A stretch of DNA of 64,000 bases from JAJYKC01 sp963823105 (GTDB lineage Bacteria; Acidobacteriota; Terriglobia; Bryobacterales; Bryobacteraceae), in assembly GCA_963823105.1 (NCBI GenBank), contig CAWGKC010000001.1, positions 1-64,000 of the forward strand, given 5' to 3'. Of this stretch, positions 24,601 to 34,287 are shown one piece after another. The notes under the pieces are model-generated. The model saw only the letters and a list, made by a program, of their open reading frames with translations, did not search any database and was not told where the DNA came from. Numbering within the stretch: position 1 is the first letter of the stretch; each line of letters opens with the position of its first letter. The translations under genes and the position numbers were made by a program.

Positions 24601-24677
24601 CGGGGCGTAGCGCAGCCTGGTAGCGCACCTGCCTTGGGCGCAGGGGGTCGGGCGTTCAAATCGCCCCGCCCCGACCA
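24601..24677 (+). tRNA. tRNA-Pro (anticodon TGG)
   Basis: Cloverleaf is complete: acceptor CGGGGCG pairs with CGCCCCG, anticodon stem CCTGC/GCAGG closes loop CTTGGGC (anticodon TGG), T-stem GGGCG/CGCCC closes TTCAAAT, discriminator A, and CCA is encoded. A possible -10 (TAGAAT, 24577-24582) lies upstream without a clear -35. The integrated element abuts its 5' side. Confidence 0.95.
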
Positions 24678-24733
24678 ACTCTTTCCGCCGGACGCTCGGG
24701 GCTTGGTACAATTCAGAACCGGCCTGTGCGCGC

Positions 24734-25579
24734 ATGGAAGACCAAGACATTCTCACGGGGCGTCCATTTCCCGACTCCGGGATCGGGAGAGAACGGATTT
24801 CCAAACCGGCCCGCTCGCGGCGCGCGGGTGGCGATCCGGAGAAAGACGTTATCGACTCTCAGACCCAGTTTGAATCGCGCGGATTCCGTCACGAGGGCGA
24901 GCCGCGGCCGGACCCGCACGCGCACCCGGAAACCCTCCGCTTCTGGATCTCCGTTCTCGCTCCGTTGGTGGGTTCGCTCGCCATCGCCGCCGTTCTCGTT
25001 TTTCAAATTCGGCAGTTGAAAGAGATCGCCCGACCCCCGCGAAATGGAAACGTTTCGGCCTCTTACAGTTGGGTCGACACCGTCTCCGATCGGGGCGCGG
25101 CCGGGAACCCCGGACAGGCCTTCGCTCAAACCTATTCCGTTCCGGCCGGCTTTCTGGTGGCGAACAAGACGCTGCGCGTCACCGCCTTTTTCGACTTCTC
25201 CACGTCGAGCGCTCCACCCAAACTTACTCTGGTGCTCCAACTGGGAAAAACGAACATCGCCGCAATGACGGCCACGGCGCCGGCGGCCGCGCCTCCGTCT
25301 TCGGCGTCGATAGAGGCGGCGGTGGTGGAACAGGGGTCGGCGACGTGGACCATCCAGGGCATCGAACCCGCCGGGCCGTCGGCGTCGATATACGCGGGCA
25401 GCTTCCTGAACCTTCCCGGCGTCGGCGCCGCGAACTCCCTGAACAACGTGCCGCAGCCGGTGATGGGCATCGATACGGCATCCGCCGCCACGCTCGACAT
25501 CGCCGCGGTGTGGGGTCCTGGCGATCCCGGAAACAGTTCCCTCACGCTTCAACAGCTTCTCGTCGAAGCTCTCAACTAA
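24734..25579 (+). CDS. Single-pass membrane protein of unknown function
   Basis: A 281-residue protein with a hydrophilic N-terminus of about 75 residues, one transmembrane helix near residues 78-95 (WISVLAPLVGSLAIAAVLVFQI) and an extracytoplasmic beta-rich, Ala/Ser/Thr-rich domain. The domain contains VTAFFDFSTSS, LTLVLQLGKTNI and SATWTIQGIEP, resembling a beta-sandwich. No family recognised. It is chromosomal, first gene after tRNA-Pro. The minus strand has an equally long open frame, but that one is Arg/Gly-rich and lacks a membrane or domain pattern. Confidence 0.6.
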   Translation: MEDQDILTGRPFPDSGIGRERISKPARSRRAGGDPEKDVIDSQTQFESRGFRHEGEPRPDPHAHPETLRFWISVLAPLVGSLAIAAVLVFQIRQLKEIARPPRNGNVSASYSWVDTVSDRGAAGNPGQAFAQTYSVPAGFLVANKTLRVTAFFDFSTSSAPPKLTLVLQLGKTNIAAMTATAPAAAPPSSASIEAAVVEQGSATWTIQGIEPAGPSASIYAGSFLNLPGVGAANSLNNVPQPVMGIDTASAATLDIAAVWGPGDPGNSSLTLQQLLVEALN

Positions 25580-25848
25580 ACGCCGGAGCGGTGCGCCCGC
25601 TTCCCATGCCTAAGCGCAGTGCCACGCACGCGGACTGAACTCATCTTTCGCGCGTGCGCTTGTGGACGCTCTACTGTTTCAGCAATTTCACGTCGACTTC
25701 CGCATCCTTGTCGATGCCCTGTCGCTCGCTTCCCGCTCTCCGGCGGCGAGTCGCTCTTCCTTTTGCGTCGACGGTGCCCGATTGGGTTGCCGAGCGGCGA
25801 TCCCAACCGCGCCGTCCGGGCCCAACCCAAGACATCCCTCGCGCCTCC

Positions 25849-27498
25849 TCAGTAAAACCAGATGACATCCGCCGCGAACATCAACTGGCTTCTCTTGGCG
25901 CCGTTGTCGAAAGCGGGTCTGTCATACGCATAGTCGTATCGAAGCTCGGGGCGGAACACGACAGTCGTCCCTATCCAGTGATTCCAGGAAATATCGTGCC
26001 CGGTGTATCTCGTCTTGAAACCGGTTCTCTGACCCTTGAGGTCGTCGAAGTACTCGTTTCGCACGATGATCGCGTCCTTTTTTCCGACCTGGCGGCTAAC
26101 GTAATTTACAGTCGCCCATTCCGGCGCAAAGCAAGTAAGCTCGAACGCGTTATTGCAGACCGCCCCATTGGAATTGTTGATTAGAAGCGACGCCGCGGCG
26201 GGATTATTGACGTTGGGCGTGCCTTCCATATACTGGTACCACGCCTCCCACGCCATGTGCCATTTCGACTGGCCGAACTTGTGATACCAGGTGGTGTAAT
26301 AGGCGGCCAGATTATTATAATTGTACCTGCTGTCATTGATGGAGTTGGCGCAAACATAGACGTTATCGCCGCCTTGTGCCCAGGTATAACCCAAGCAGGC
26401 ATTGCCGGTGAGCTTCGCGTCGGGCGCCCACGGCGCGGCCTCGCAACCGCCGGACAATCCGATCTGGGTAGTCCAGTGGTTACTCCATTTCGTCGTCATG
26501 TTGATGCCGGTTTGCGTGTAGCAATCGTAGGTGTAAGTCAGCGAGTGGGTGTAGGTGTAGTTATTCGGCGCCAGTTGCGCCTCGATGTCCGGCAGCGAGA
26601 TATATCGCCCGATCCTAACATCCGTTCCTTCGCCGATCTTCGGAAAATATAAATCCACATATGCCATGACCGGGTCGTATCCATACTTGTTACCCAGCGA
26701 TCCATTCTTTTGAGGATTATTCAGCAACTGTTGACTAAGATAGCCCTCTGCTGTCGTAAACCTGTAGTCGAGGCCATATAAATTCGTGATCCGGAACCCC
26801 CAATCGAAGTGGTCCGTCTGAACCGTGTCGGGGACGCGTTCGAGGTATAACGTCGCCTGGTCGAGCTGAAAAGAGTTCGGAGTCTCCGCATAGGCCGCCG
26901 GCAGATTTCCATACGGACGCGCGTTGGATGTGCTGAGGTTCATTCCTACGTCCACCCAACCGTAGAGTTGAATATTGGCCTTCTTCCACCAGTCCCCGTG
27001 AGCGCCGTTTTGCAAAGCGGTACTGAGCGGATAGGCGGTTGCGTTAGGGTAACCGATCCAGACCGTGCCGCCGATGGGCCAGACATTGAACGGGAATGGA
27101 GGGCTTGATACGGGCATCGGATATCCACGATATGGCGGGACCGCTTCAGCGCCGGTTCCGGGATGCCAATCGTCGGCGTACGCCTTCGCCAGCCGGCTCC
27201 AAAAGCCCTGGGGCGGGGACCGTAAAGCGAGCGCATCCGCGTTGGCCGGGTTCGGCGCGACGGAGGCGTCGCCAGGCAGCGCCGCCGGTGGTTGCGCTGT
27301 GGAGGATGAGTCCGTGGGTGAATCGGGCGAGATGGCATCGTCGCTCGCCAAAGGAACGGCATTCGCGTCCGCCGCACGCTCGGTGGCGGAAGTTTGCGGG
27401 GCGGGCGGATCGTGCAATGGCGGCGATTGAGCGAAGGCCGGGCAAAGTGCGCTAAGCGAAGCTGCGAGTAAGATAGCAATCCGATTGCTAGAAATCAT
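25849..27498 (-). CDS. Outer-membrane beta-barrel protein (BBP2-type porin)
   Basis: About 549 residues. A signal peptide (IAILLAASLSALCPAFAQ) is followed by a Pro/Ala-rich linker to about residue 110, then a barrel of alternating aromatic strands: NIQLYGWVDVGMNLST, DHFDWGFRITNLYGLDYRFT, DLYFPKIGEGTDVRIGRYIS, and a final strand LMFAADVIWFY ending in an aromatic residue, as outer-membrane proteins do. The pattern fits the putative beta-barrel porin-2 group. The start is the ATG at 27498; a TTG six codons earlier lacks support. The natural substrate is unknown. Confidence 0.8.
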   Translation of the reverse strand: MISSNRIAILLAASLSALCPAFAQSPPLHDPPAPQTSATERAADANAVPLASDDAISPDSPTDSSSTAQPPAALPGDASVAPNPANADALALRSPPQGFWSRLAKAYADDWHPGTGAEAVPPYRGYPMPVSSPPFPFNVWPIGGTVWIGYPNATAYPLSTALQNGAHGDWWKKANIQLYGWVDVGMNLSTSNARPYGNLPAAYAETPNSFQLDQATLYLERVPDTVQTDHFDWGFRITNLYGLDYRFTTAEGYLSQQLLNNPQKNGSLGNKYGYDPVMAYVDLYFPKIGEGTDVRIGRYISLPDIEAQLAPNNYTYTHSLTYTYDCYTQTGINMTTKWSNHWTTQIGLSGGCEAAPWAPDAKLTGNACLGYTWAQGGDNVYVCANSINDSRYNYNNLAAYYTTWYHKFGQSKWHMAWEAWYQYMEGTPNVNNPAAASLLINNSNGAVCNNAFELTCFAPEWATVNYVSRQVGKKDAIIVRNEYFDDLKGQRTGFKTRYTGHDISWNHWIGTTVVFRPELRYDYAYDRPAFDNGAKRSQLMFAADVIWFY

Positions 27499-27895
27499 AG
27501 TTGGCGACCGCTTCAAACCGGGTCTTCCCTGCGATAACTATAGGCGAACTTTCCCAAAGAAGTCATAAAGAATCCGTAAGATATTCATGGCTGTTCCATC
27601 CCCTTGATGACCGCTACGGTTTGCGGCGAGAAGCAGTGCGTGGACTTACACGACGGGGAGCCTCACTGGCCGCCAAAACGACGGGCCGGGAAAGCGATTC
27701 GGCGCCCGCGCCGCTCGAAGCATCCGCGGCGCCCCGTGAAACAATTCCGGATTCATCGGTATGATTGGAAGTGCCCCTGTTCACGCGATCGCAACGCAGA
27801 GCGAGGGCTACACCGGCTTGAACGTCCCCGTCGACGATCGTCAACGCTTTCAAAATTTATAGAAGCTCCGGCCGGAGCCGGACTGAAGGAGAAGA
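27499..27895. other. Divergent intergenic region between the porin and glutamine synthetase genes
   Basis: About 400 bases without a supported gene. It must hold the promoters of both divergent genes, but no convincing -35/-10 pair was found; TATAGT near 27540 on the minus strand is a possible -10 for the porin. A perfect 14-nt palindrome GCTCCGGCCGGAGC (27865-27878) lies just before the glutamine synthetase ribosome site GAAGGAG. Open frames crossing the region are not gene-like. Confidence 0.45.
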
Positions 27896-29326
27896 ATGTC
27901 CAACGAACTGAAAGATCACCTGTGCCTTTCCTACGCGGAATTGGAGGAACGCAATCTCGCCGCGAAAGAGGCCCGGCGGAATCGCGTCCCCATCGGAAAC
28001 ATCCAGGAAGAACGAATCCGCTATTTGGAGGACGAGAAGCGGATTAAGGCCGTCACCGTGCTCTTCAGCGACCTCGAAGGCCGGCTGCACATGCTCGATT
28101 ACGACAAGAAGTTTCTGGTGAAAAGCTGGGACAATCTTACGTTCGACGGCTCCTCGATCCGGGGCTTCACCGCGCAGCGTGAAAGCGATTTGCGGCTGGG
28201 CATGGATTGGAGCGCGTTCTATTGGGCGCCGTCCGACGTCTTCGGCTCCGGGAAGGTTCTCGTGTTCGGCGAGGTGATCGACAAGGACGGAGCGCCCTAC
28301 TGCGCCGATATTCGCGGCGTCCTCAAGACCTATGCCAGGCGTCAGTTCGACCAACACGGCTACACGCTTAACGCCGCCAACGAGATCGAGGGCTTTCTTT
28401 TCCGCGGCGCCGACGCCGAGCGCCGTTATCACGAAACAGGCGATTTTGAATACGTCAACACCGGCGGCTACTATCACTCGCTGCCCGGCGACCCGCTCCG
28501 CATGTTCATCGACACCGCTTCGGAAGTCCAGCGCGCGATGGGATTCGAGAACGAAAAGGACCATCCGGAGGTCGCGCCGTCCCAGTTTGAGATCAACTTC
28601 AGCTACGCCGAAGTGGTCGCCGCCGCCGATCAAATCCAGCTCTACAAACTGATCTGCCGCCAGCTCGCCACGAAAATGGGCTTCACCGCCTGCTTCCTCC
28701 CGAAGCCGGTGGTGGGGGTGAACGGCAACGGCATGCACACCAACGTTTCCGTGAACAAGGACGGCAAGAACCTGTTCTGGGATCCTTCCGGCGAGGAAAA
28801 AATGAGCGCCTGCGCCTGGGAGTTTGTCGACCGCATTCTCACTCACGCCAACGATATTTGCTTAATGTTGAATCCCAGCGTCAACGCCTACCGCCGCCTC
28901 GATCCGCATTTCGAAGCGCCCAACCAGATCAAGGCCTCGGCTACCGATCGCGGTTCCATGGTGCGCATTCCGCTCGGCAACGAGAGAAGCTCCCGCGTCG
29001 AGGTCCGCTCCGTTGCGCCCGACGCCAACCCGTACATGACGCTGCTCTCGGTGTTTCAAACCGGCCTGGAGGGAAGCATATCCGACGTCGCCAACCTTCG
29101 CGCCGCCGACCGCTATCTGCCGGACAACATCTACGACGCGTTGGACAATTTCAACCGGTCCGATTGGGCCACCGCGCTGCTTGGCGCCGACGTCAAAAAG
29201 CGCTACGCCGACCTGAAGCAAAGCGCGGCCGACCGTTGCGCCCGCCTTCTCGGCACCTTCGTGAAAGCGCCGGAGGTGCAATACCACCACGAGGTTTACA
29301 ATCAGTTTCTCTGGAATCGATTCTAA
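27896..29326 (+). CDS. glnA: Glutamine synthetase, type I
   Basis: A 476-residue enzyme making glutamine from glutamate, ammonia and ATP. GS signatures: TFDGSSIRGF, NAANEIEGFLF for the metal-binding Glu residues, HPEVAPSQFEINF, VNGNGMHTNVSV, RGSMVRIPLGNERSSRVEVR and APDANPYM. A Tyr in LPDNIYDAL lies at about the place of the adenylylated Tyr of GSI-beta enzymes, but the context differs from the usual NLYDLP, so regulation by adenylylation is uncertain. GAAGGAG lies just before the ATG. A palindrome in the leader may be a control site. Monocistronic; convergent with the efflux genes. Confidence 0.95.
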   Translation: MSNELKDHLCLSYAELEERNLAAKEARRNRVPIGNIQEERIRYLEDEKRIKAVTVLFSDLEGRLHMLDYDKKFLVKSWDNLTFDGSSIRGFTAQRESDLRLGMDWSAFYWAPSDVFGSGKVLVFGEVIDKDGAPYCADIRGVLKTYARRQFDQHGYTLNAANEIEGFLFRGADAERRYHETGDFEYVNTGGYYHSLPGDPLRMFIDTASEVQRAMGFENEKDHPEVAPSQFEINFSYAEVVAAADQIQLYKLICRQLATKMGFTACFLPKPVVGVNGNGMHTNVSVNKDGKNLFWDPSGEEKMSACAWEFVDRILTHANDICLMLNPSVNAYRRLDPHFEAPNQIKASATDRGSMVRIPLGNERSSRVEVRSVAPDANPYMTLLSVFQTGLEGSISDVANLRAADRYLPDNIYDALDNFNRSDWATALLGADVKKRYADLKQSAADRCARLLGTFVKAPEVQYHHEVYNQFLWNRF

Positions 29327-29344
29327 GCGGCCGCGGCCCGCGCG

Positions 29345-30862
29345 TCACTTCCCGTGGGCTTGCACTTCTTTCGGCGTGGGAAGCTTCGACGCATCCCATC
29401 CGCCGCCCAGCGCTTCCACCAGCAGCACGCTGGCCGTCATCCGCCGCGTCAAGATGTTCACCGCCGTGATTTCGTTCTGAAGCGCCGTCGATTGCGTGGT
29501 GATCACCTGCAGATAGCTTGCGATCCCGCCCTTGTATTGATCCGTCGTGATCCGCAGCGAGCGCTCCGCCGCCTTCACCGCGTCGTCCTGCGCCTTGGCC
29601 TCGTTCTCCAAAACACGCAGCGCGGCCAGGTTGTCCTCCACCTGCTGGAACGCCGTCAGCACCGTCTGCCGGTAATTGGCCACGGTTACGTCGTAGGCCG
29701 CCCGCGTCTCGTCCAACACCGCGTGCCGCCGGCCCGCGTCGAACAGCGTCTCGGCCAGTTGCGGCCCTACCGACCAAAGGCGGCTCGGCCACGTCAGCCA
29801 CTTGCCGAAATCCGCGGTCTCGAATCCGAACGCCGCGCTCAAGGTCAGCGCCGGATAAAACGCCGCCTGCGCGATGCCGATTTGTTCGTTCGCCGCCGCC
29901 ATTTGCCGCTCCAGTCCGGCAATATCCGGACGCCGTTCCAACAACTCGGATGGCACGCCGATGGGCACCGCCGGCGGCTCGATCTTGATCGGCCCGGCGG
30001 CGAGCGTTACGGCGCTGGGCGGCTTGCCGGTAAGAATCGCCACCGCATGTTCGAACTGCGCCCGCTGCACTCCGATATCCACTAACTGCGCCCTCGTTGT
30101 CGCCAACTGCGTCTCCGCAAGCGCCACGTCCCCTTGCGAGGCGATGCCGCCGGCGTAGCGGTTCTTGGTCAATGTCAGATACTTTTCAAACGACTGCACG
30201 TTGCTATCAAGCAATTGATAGTCTCCGTCCAAGCCGTGCAACTCGAAATAATCCTGCGCCAATTCGGCCTGAAACGTCAGCTTCGCGTTTTCCAGTTGCG
30301 CCTCGGTGGCCTGCGCCTGCTCGGTCGCCGCCGTCACCGTCCGCCGGATGCTGCCCCAAAGATCGGCTTGATAAGTCAGGGCGAATGGTAGATTATAAAA
30401 ACCGCGCGCTCCCGCGTTCTGGCTCACCTGTCCGTTGTTGGTGAAGCTGGACGGCGAACGCGAGCTGGTCACCGCCGGCGCCGTCGTTCCCGTCGGCCAG
30501 TACGCCGCCCGGGCGATGCGCACTACCGTTTTCGCTTCCCGGTATTGCGCCTCCGCGGCGAGCACGTTCTGGTTGGAGATCGCCACCTGCTCCTCCAGCG
30601 CGTTCAATGCGGGGTCGTTATAGGTCTCCCACCACTTTCCCCGGATCGCCCCGTCGTTCGGTTGCGCCGGCTTCCACTGGCCCGCCTCCTTGAAACTCGC
30701 GGGAGGCTGTTCCTTGTACGCCGCCGGCGCGGCCGCGGGCGGTCGCTGGTACTTCGGGCCCACCATACACGCGCTTAACGCCAAAAGCGCCGAAGCCAAC
30801 ATCCAGCGCGAAATCCATCCGCGCGCCGTTACGAACCCGCCCTCGCTATGTCTCATGCGCAT
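29345..30862 (-). CDS. NodT/TolC-type outer-membrane factor of RND efflux
   Basis: A 505-residue lipoprotein (lipobox LSAC near residue 32) with the two OEP repeats of TolC-like tunnels (long Ala/Gln-rich helices, YQADLWGSIRRTV, EQVAISNQNVLAAEAQYREA, ERRPDIAGLERQMAAANEQIG, IGIAQAAFYPALTLSAAFG). It completes a tripartite pump with the fusion protein at 37587 and the pumps between. Its start overlaps the STAS gene by 17 bases; the precise start among closely spaced ATGs is uncertain. Confidence 0.9.
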   Translation of the reverse strand: MRMRHSEGGFVTARGWISRWMLASALLALSACMVGPKYQRPPAAAPAAYKEQPPASFKEAGQWKPAQPNDGAIRGKWWETYNDPALNALEEQVAISNQNVLAAEAQYREAKTVVRIARAAYWPTGTTAPAVTSSRSPSSFTNNGQVSQNAGARGFYNLPFALTYQADLWGSIRRTVTAATEQAQATEAQLENAKLTFQAELAQDYFELHGLDGDYQLLDSNVQSFEKYLTLTKNRYAGGIASQGDVALAETQLATTRAQLVDIGVQRAQFEHAVAILTGKPPSAVTLAAGPIKIEPPAVPIGVPSELLERRPDIAGLERQMAAANEQIGIAQAAFYPALTLSAAFGFETADFGKWLTWPSRLWSVGPQLAETLFDAGRRHAVLDETRAAYDVTVANYRQTVLTAFQQVEDNLAALRVLENEAKAQDDAVKAAERSLRITTDQYKGGIASYLQVITTQSTALQNEITAVNILTRRMTASVLLVEALGGGWDASKLPTPKEVQAHGK

Positions 30863-31151
30863 TCTTCCCCGTCAAGGCGCACAGCGGCGCCCGCTCTCGC
30901 GAAATCCACCGTTCGATATAGGGTGGACAGTTCACCAATTCCACGCCTCCCTCCGGCTGGCCCGCCAGAAAGCGCACGGCCACCCGATCCATCAACGTCA
31001 CCTCGCTCAAATCCACCACCACGCGCCCGCCCTTCCTCTTGCCGTCGTCGATCGACTGCCGAAGCTCGGCGAGCGCTTCGGCGTTCATGTGGCCGGAGAC
31101 CGCGAGAATCGCCGGTCCGGCCGGATTCGAGAGTTCGATCATCTTGAACAT
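30846..31151 (-). CDS. STAS-domain protein
   Basis: A 101-residue single-domain protein with the STAS pattern: ILAVSGHMNAEALAELRQSI, GRVVVDLSEVTLMDRVAVRFLAG. In anti-sigma antagonists the residue after the buried D.S motif is a phosphorylatable Ser or Thr; here the loop reads SEVTLMDRV, with Asp-Arg at the critical place, so classic phosphoswitching is doubtful. It lies between a pump gene and the outer-membrane factor, an unusual place, and overlaps the latter. Confidence 0.7.
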   Translation of the reverse strand: MFKMIELSNPAGPAILAVSGHMNAEALAELRQSIDDGKRKGGRVVVDLSEVTLMDRVAVRFLAGQPEGGVELVNCPPYIERWISRERAPLCALTGKNAHET

Positions 31152-31170
31152 GGCATCGTTCCGCCGGAGG

Positions 31171-34100
31171 TCAGGCCTCCGAACCGATCAAACCTCCCTC
31201 GGCGCCGCGGCTTCGCTTGGTCCGGTCGCGCCACGCCTGCACGCGGTCCAGATATAGGTAGACGACGGGCGTGGTGAACAGCGTTAGCAACTGGCTGACG
31301 ATCAGCCCGCCGATAATCGTGATGCCGAGCGGCCGCCGTAACTCCGCGCCGACGCCGGTGCCGAGCGCCAGCGGCATCGCGCCCAGCAGCGCCGCCATCG
31401 TCGTCATCAGGATCGGCCGGAATCGCAGCAGACAAGCTTCGTAGATGGCGTCGCGGGAGTTCTTGCCCTCGTTGCGCTCGGCCGCCAGCGCGAAGTCGAT
31501 CATCATGATGGCGTTCTTCTTCACGATGCCGATCAGCAGAATAATTCCGATGATGGCGATGATGCTCAGGTCGGTATGGAACATCATCAGCGCCAGCATC
31601 GCGCCCACTCCCGCCGACGGCAGCGTGGACAGAATCGTGATGGGGTGGATGTAGCTCTCGTATAGAATGCCCAGGACGATATATACCGTGGCAAGGGCCG
31701 CCGCGATCAGAATCGGCTCGTTCCCTAGCGAATCCTGGTACGCTTGCGCCGTTCCGGCGAAGGTGGTGTGGATCGTCGAAGGCAGCCCGATCTCGCTCGC
31801 CGCGGCGCCAATGGCGTCCACCGCGTCGCCCAACGCCACGCCCGGCGCCAGATTGAACGACACCGTCACCGCCGGGAATAGCCCTTGATGATTTACCGCT
31901 AACGGCGCCGTGCCGGGCGAGAAGTGGGCGACGGCGTTCAGCGGCACCTGTCCCCCGCGGGGCGAGCGCACGTAGATTTCCTTCAGCGTCTCCGGACTCT
32001 GCCAGTACTGCGGCGCCGCCTCCATCACCACGTGATATTGGTTCAACGACGTGTACATCGTCGAGACCTGCCGCTGGCCGAAGGCGTCGTAAAGCGTGTC
32101 GTCGATCAACTGCGGCGAGATGCCGAACCGCGCGGCCGAGGCCCGGTCGATCGTCACGTCGGATTCCAGGCCGCTGTTTTGTTGATCGCTATTGACGTCG
32201 GCGATCAGCGGCACCGTGCGCAGCTTCCGCAGCATCAGCGGACCGAAGGCGATCAGATCTTTCAGATTGTCGCCGCGCATGGTGAATTGATACAGCGCGC
32301 TGCTCATGCGGCCGCCCACGCGAAGATCCTGCGACGCTTGCAAATAGAGATTGGCGCCCGGAATCCGCGCCAGCTTCGGCCGCAGCCGCGCGATGACGTA
32401 ATCGACAGTGGTCTTGCGCTCCGCCAGCGGCTTCAGCGAAATGAACATGCGCGCGGTGTTCGTCGTCGATCCTCCGCCTCCTCCTCCGCCCGTGAATCCG
32501 TTCACCGTGTCCACCGCCGGATCGGCGGAGATGATCGCGATCACCTTCAGCAGCCGTTCGCGCATCGCCTGGAACGAGGTGTCCTGATCGGCCTGGATCG
32601 CTCCCATCATGCGCCCGTTGTCCTGTTGCGGAAAAAATCCCTTCGGCACGCGAATGAAAAGATAGAAGTTCAACGCGATCGTCGCCAACAAAACCGCCAG
32701 CGTAATCGCCGGATGGCGCAGCACGCGCGTCAACGTCCGCGCGTAGAGCTTCACGATCCAGTCGAAGCCGCGTTCGCTTTTCGAGTACAGCCACCCATGC
32801 GAGGTGTGCTCCCGCAACAAGTGCGCGCACATCATCGGCGTGGCCGTCAGCGACACGACCATCGACACGGCGATCGCCGCCGACAGCGTCACCGCGAACT
32901 CGCGGAACAGCCGCCCCACGATCCCGCCCATCAGCAGCAGCGGAATGAAAACGGCGACGAGGGAAACGCTGATCGTCAGCACCGTGAAGCCGATCTCCTT
33001 GGCCCCGCGGAAAGCGGCTTGCATCGGCGTCATGCCTTTTTCCAGATACCGGGTGATGTTCTCAATCACCACGATCGCATCGTCCACCACGAATCCGGTG
33101 GAGATCGTCAGCGCCATCAGGGAAAGGTTGTCCAGGCGTGTAACCCGCCAGATACATCACGCCGAAAGTGCCCGCCAGCGATACCGGCACGGCGATGCTC
33201 GGGATGAACGTCGTCCGCACGCTCTTCAGGAAGACGAAGACCACCAGAATCACCAGCAAAACCGAGATCATCAGCGTCCATTCCACTCCCTGAACCGAGG
33301 CCCGGATGGTGATCGTTTGATCCATCGTCACCAGCACGTTGATCGAGTGCGGAATCGCCGCTCTCAATTGCGGCAGCGCCGCGCGAATCAAGTCCACCGT
33401 GTCGATAATGTTGGCGCCCGGCTGGCGGAAGATGATGATCAGCACCGACGGCTTGCCGTTGGCGTAGCCGGCGTTGCGCAGGTCCTCCACCGAGTCCACC
33501 GCGTCGCCCAGATCGGAAATACGCACCGGCGAACCGTTCCGGTAGGCCACGATCAAGGGTCTATATTCCCTTGCCTTGAACAATTGATCGGTCGCGCCGA
33601 TTTCCCACGTCCGCACGGCGTTGGAGAAGTGTCCTTTGGGAACGTTCGCGTTCGCCTGGCTCAGAACGCCGCGCACGTCTTCCAGGCCGATGCCGTACTT
33701 GTTCAACGTCATCGGGTTCAACTCGATGCGCACGCTCGGCAGCGTGCTTCCGCCGACGATCACCTGCCCCACCCCGCTCACCTGCGATAGTTTCTGCGCC
33801 ATGATCGTGGACGCGGCGTCGTACATGTGCCCTCGATCGAGCACGTCGGAGACGAGCGACAGGATCATGATCGGCGAGTCGGCCGGATTCACCTTCCGGT
33901 ACGTCGGATTATTCGGCAGATTGGCCGGAAGATAGCCTCGGGCGGCGTTGATGGCCGCTTCCACATCGCGCGCGGCGGCGTCGATATTGCGATTGAGATC
34001 GAACTGCATCGTCACGCCGGTCGAGCCCAGAAAGCTCGACGAGGTCATCTCCGTCACCGCCGCGATGCGTCCGAACTGCCGCTCCAGCGGCGTCGCAACC

Positions 34101-34285
34101 GACGAGGCCATCGTCTCCGGACTCGCACCCGGCAGTCCCGCGCCGACGGAAACCGTCGGAAAGTCCACTTGCGGCAATGGCGCCACCGGCAGCAACTGGA
34201 ACGCGATCCCGCCAGCCAGCGCGATCGCGATGGTCAGCAGCGTCGTCGCTACGGGTCTGCGAATAAACGGGCCGGAGATATTCAT
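31171..34285 (-). CDS. RND efflux pump (MdtC/AcrB-like), one frame break near 33136
   Basis: An inner-membrane proton-driven exporter of the HAE-1 type. The start is MNISGPFIRRPVATTLLTIA at 34285, three bases after the previous stop. The frame is good until AGTFGVMYLAGYT, then turns to nonsense, while the frame 31171-33117 begins at LMALTISTGFVVDDAIVVIENI. Removing one base near 33136 joins them as GYTLDNLSLMALTIS, the conserved TM4 region carrying the proton-relay Asp pair (VVDDA). About 1037 residues after repair, the family size. Paired with the pump at 34288, as MdtB and MdtC are. Confidence 0.88.
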
Positions 34286-34287
34286 GG

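Noticed and set aside
24713..25552. Minus-strand frame of 279 codons opposite the unknown membrane protein
   Set aside because: Arg/Gly-rich throughout, no hydrophobic or domain pattern; the plus frame has a membrane helix and a protein-like composition.
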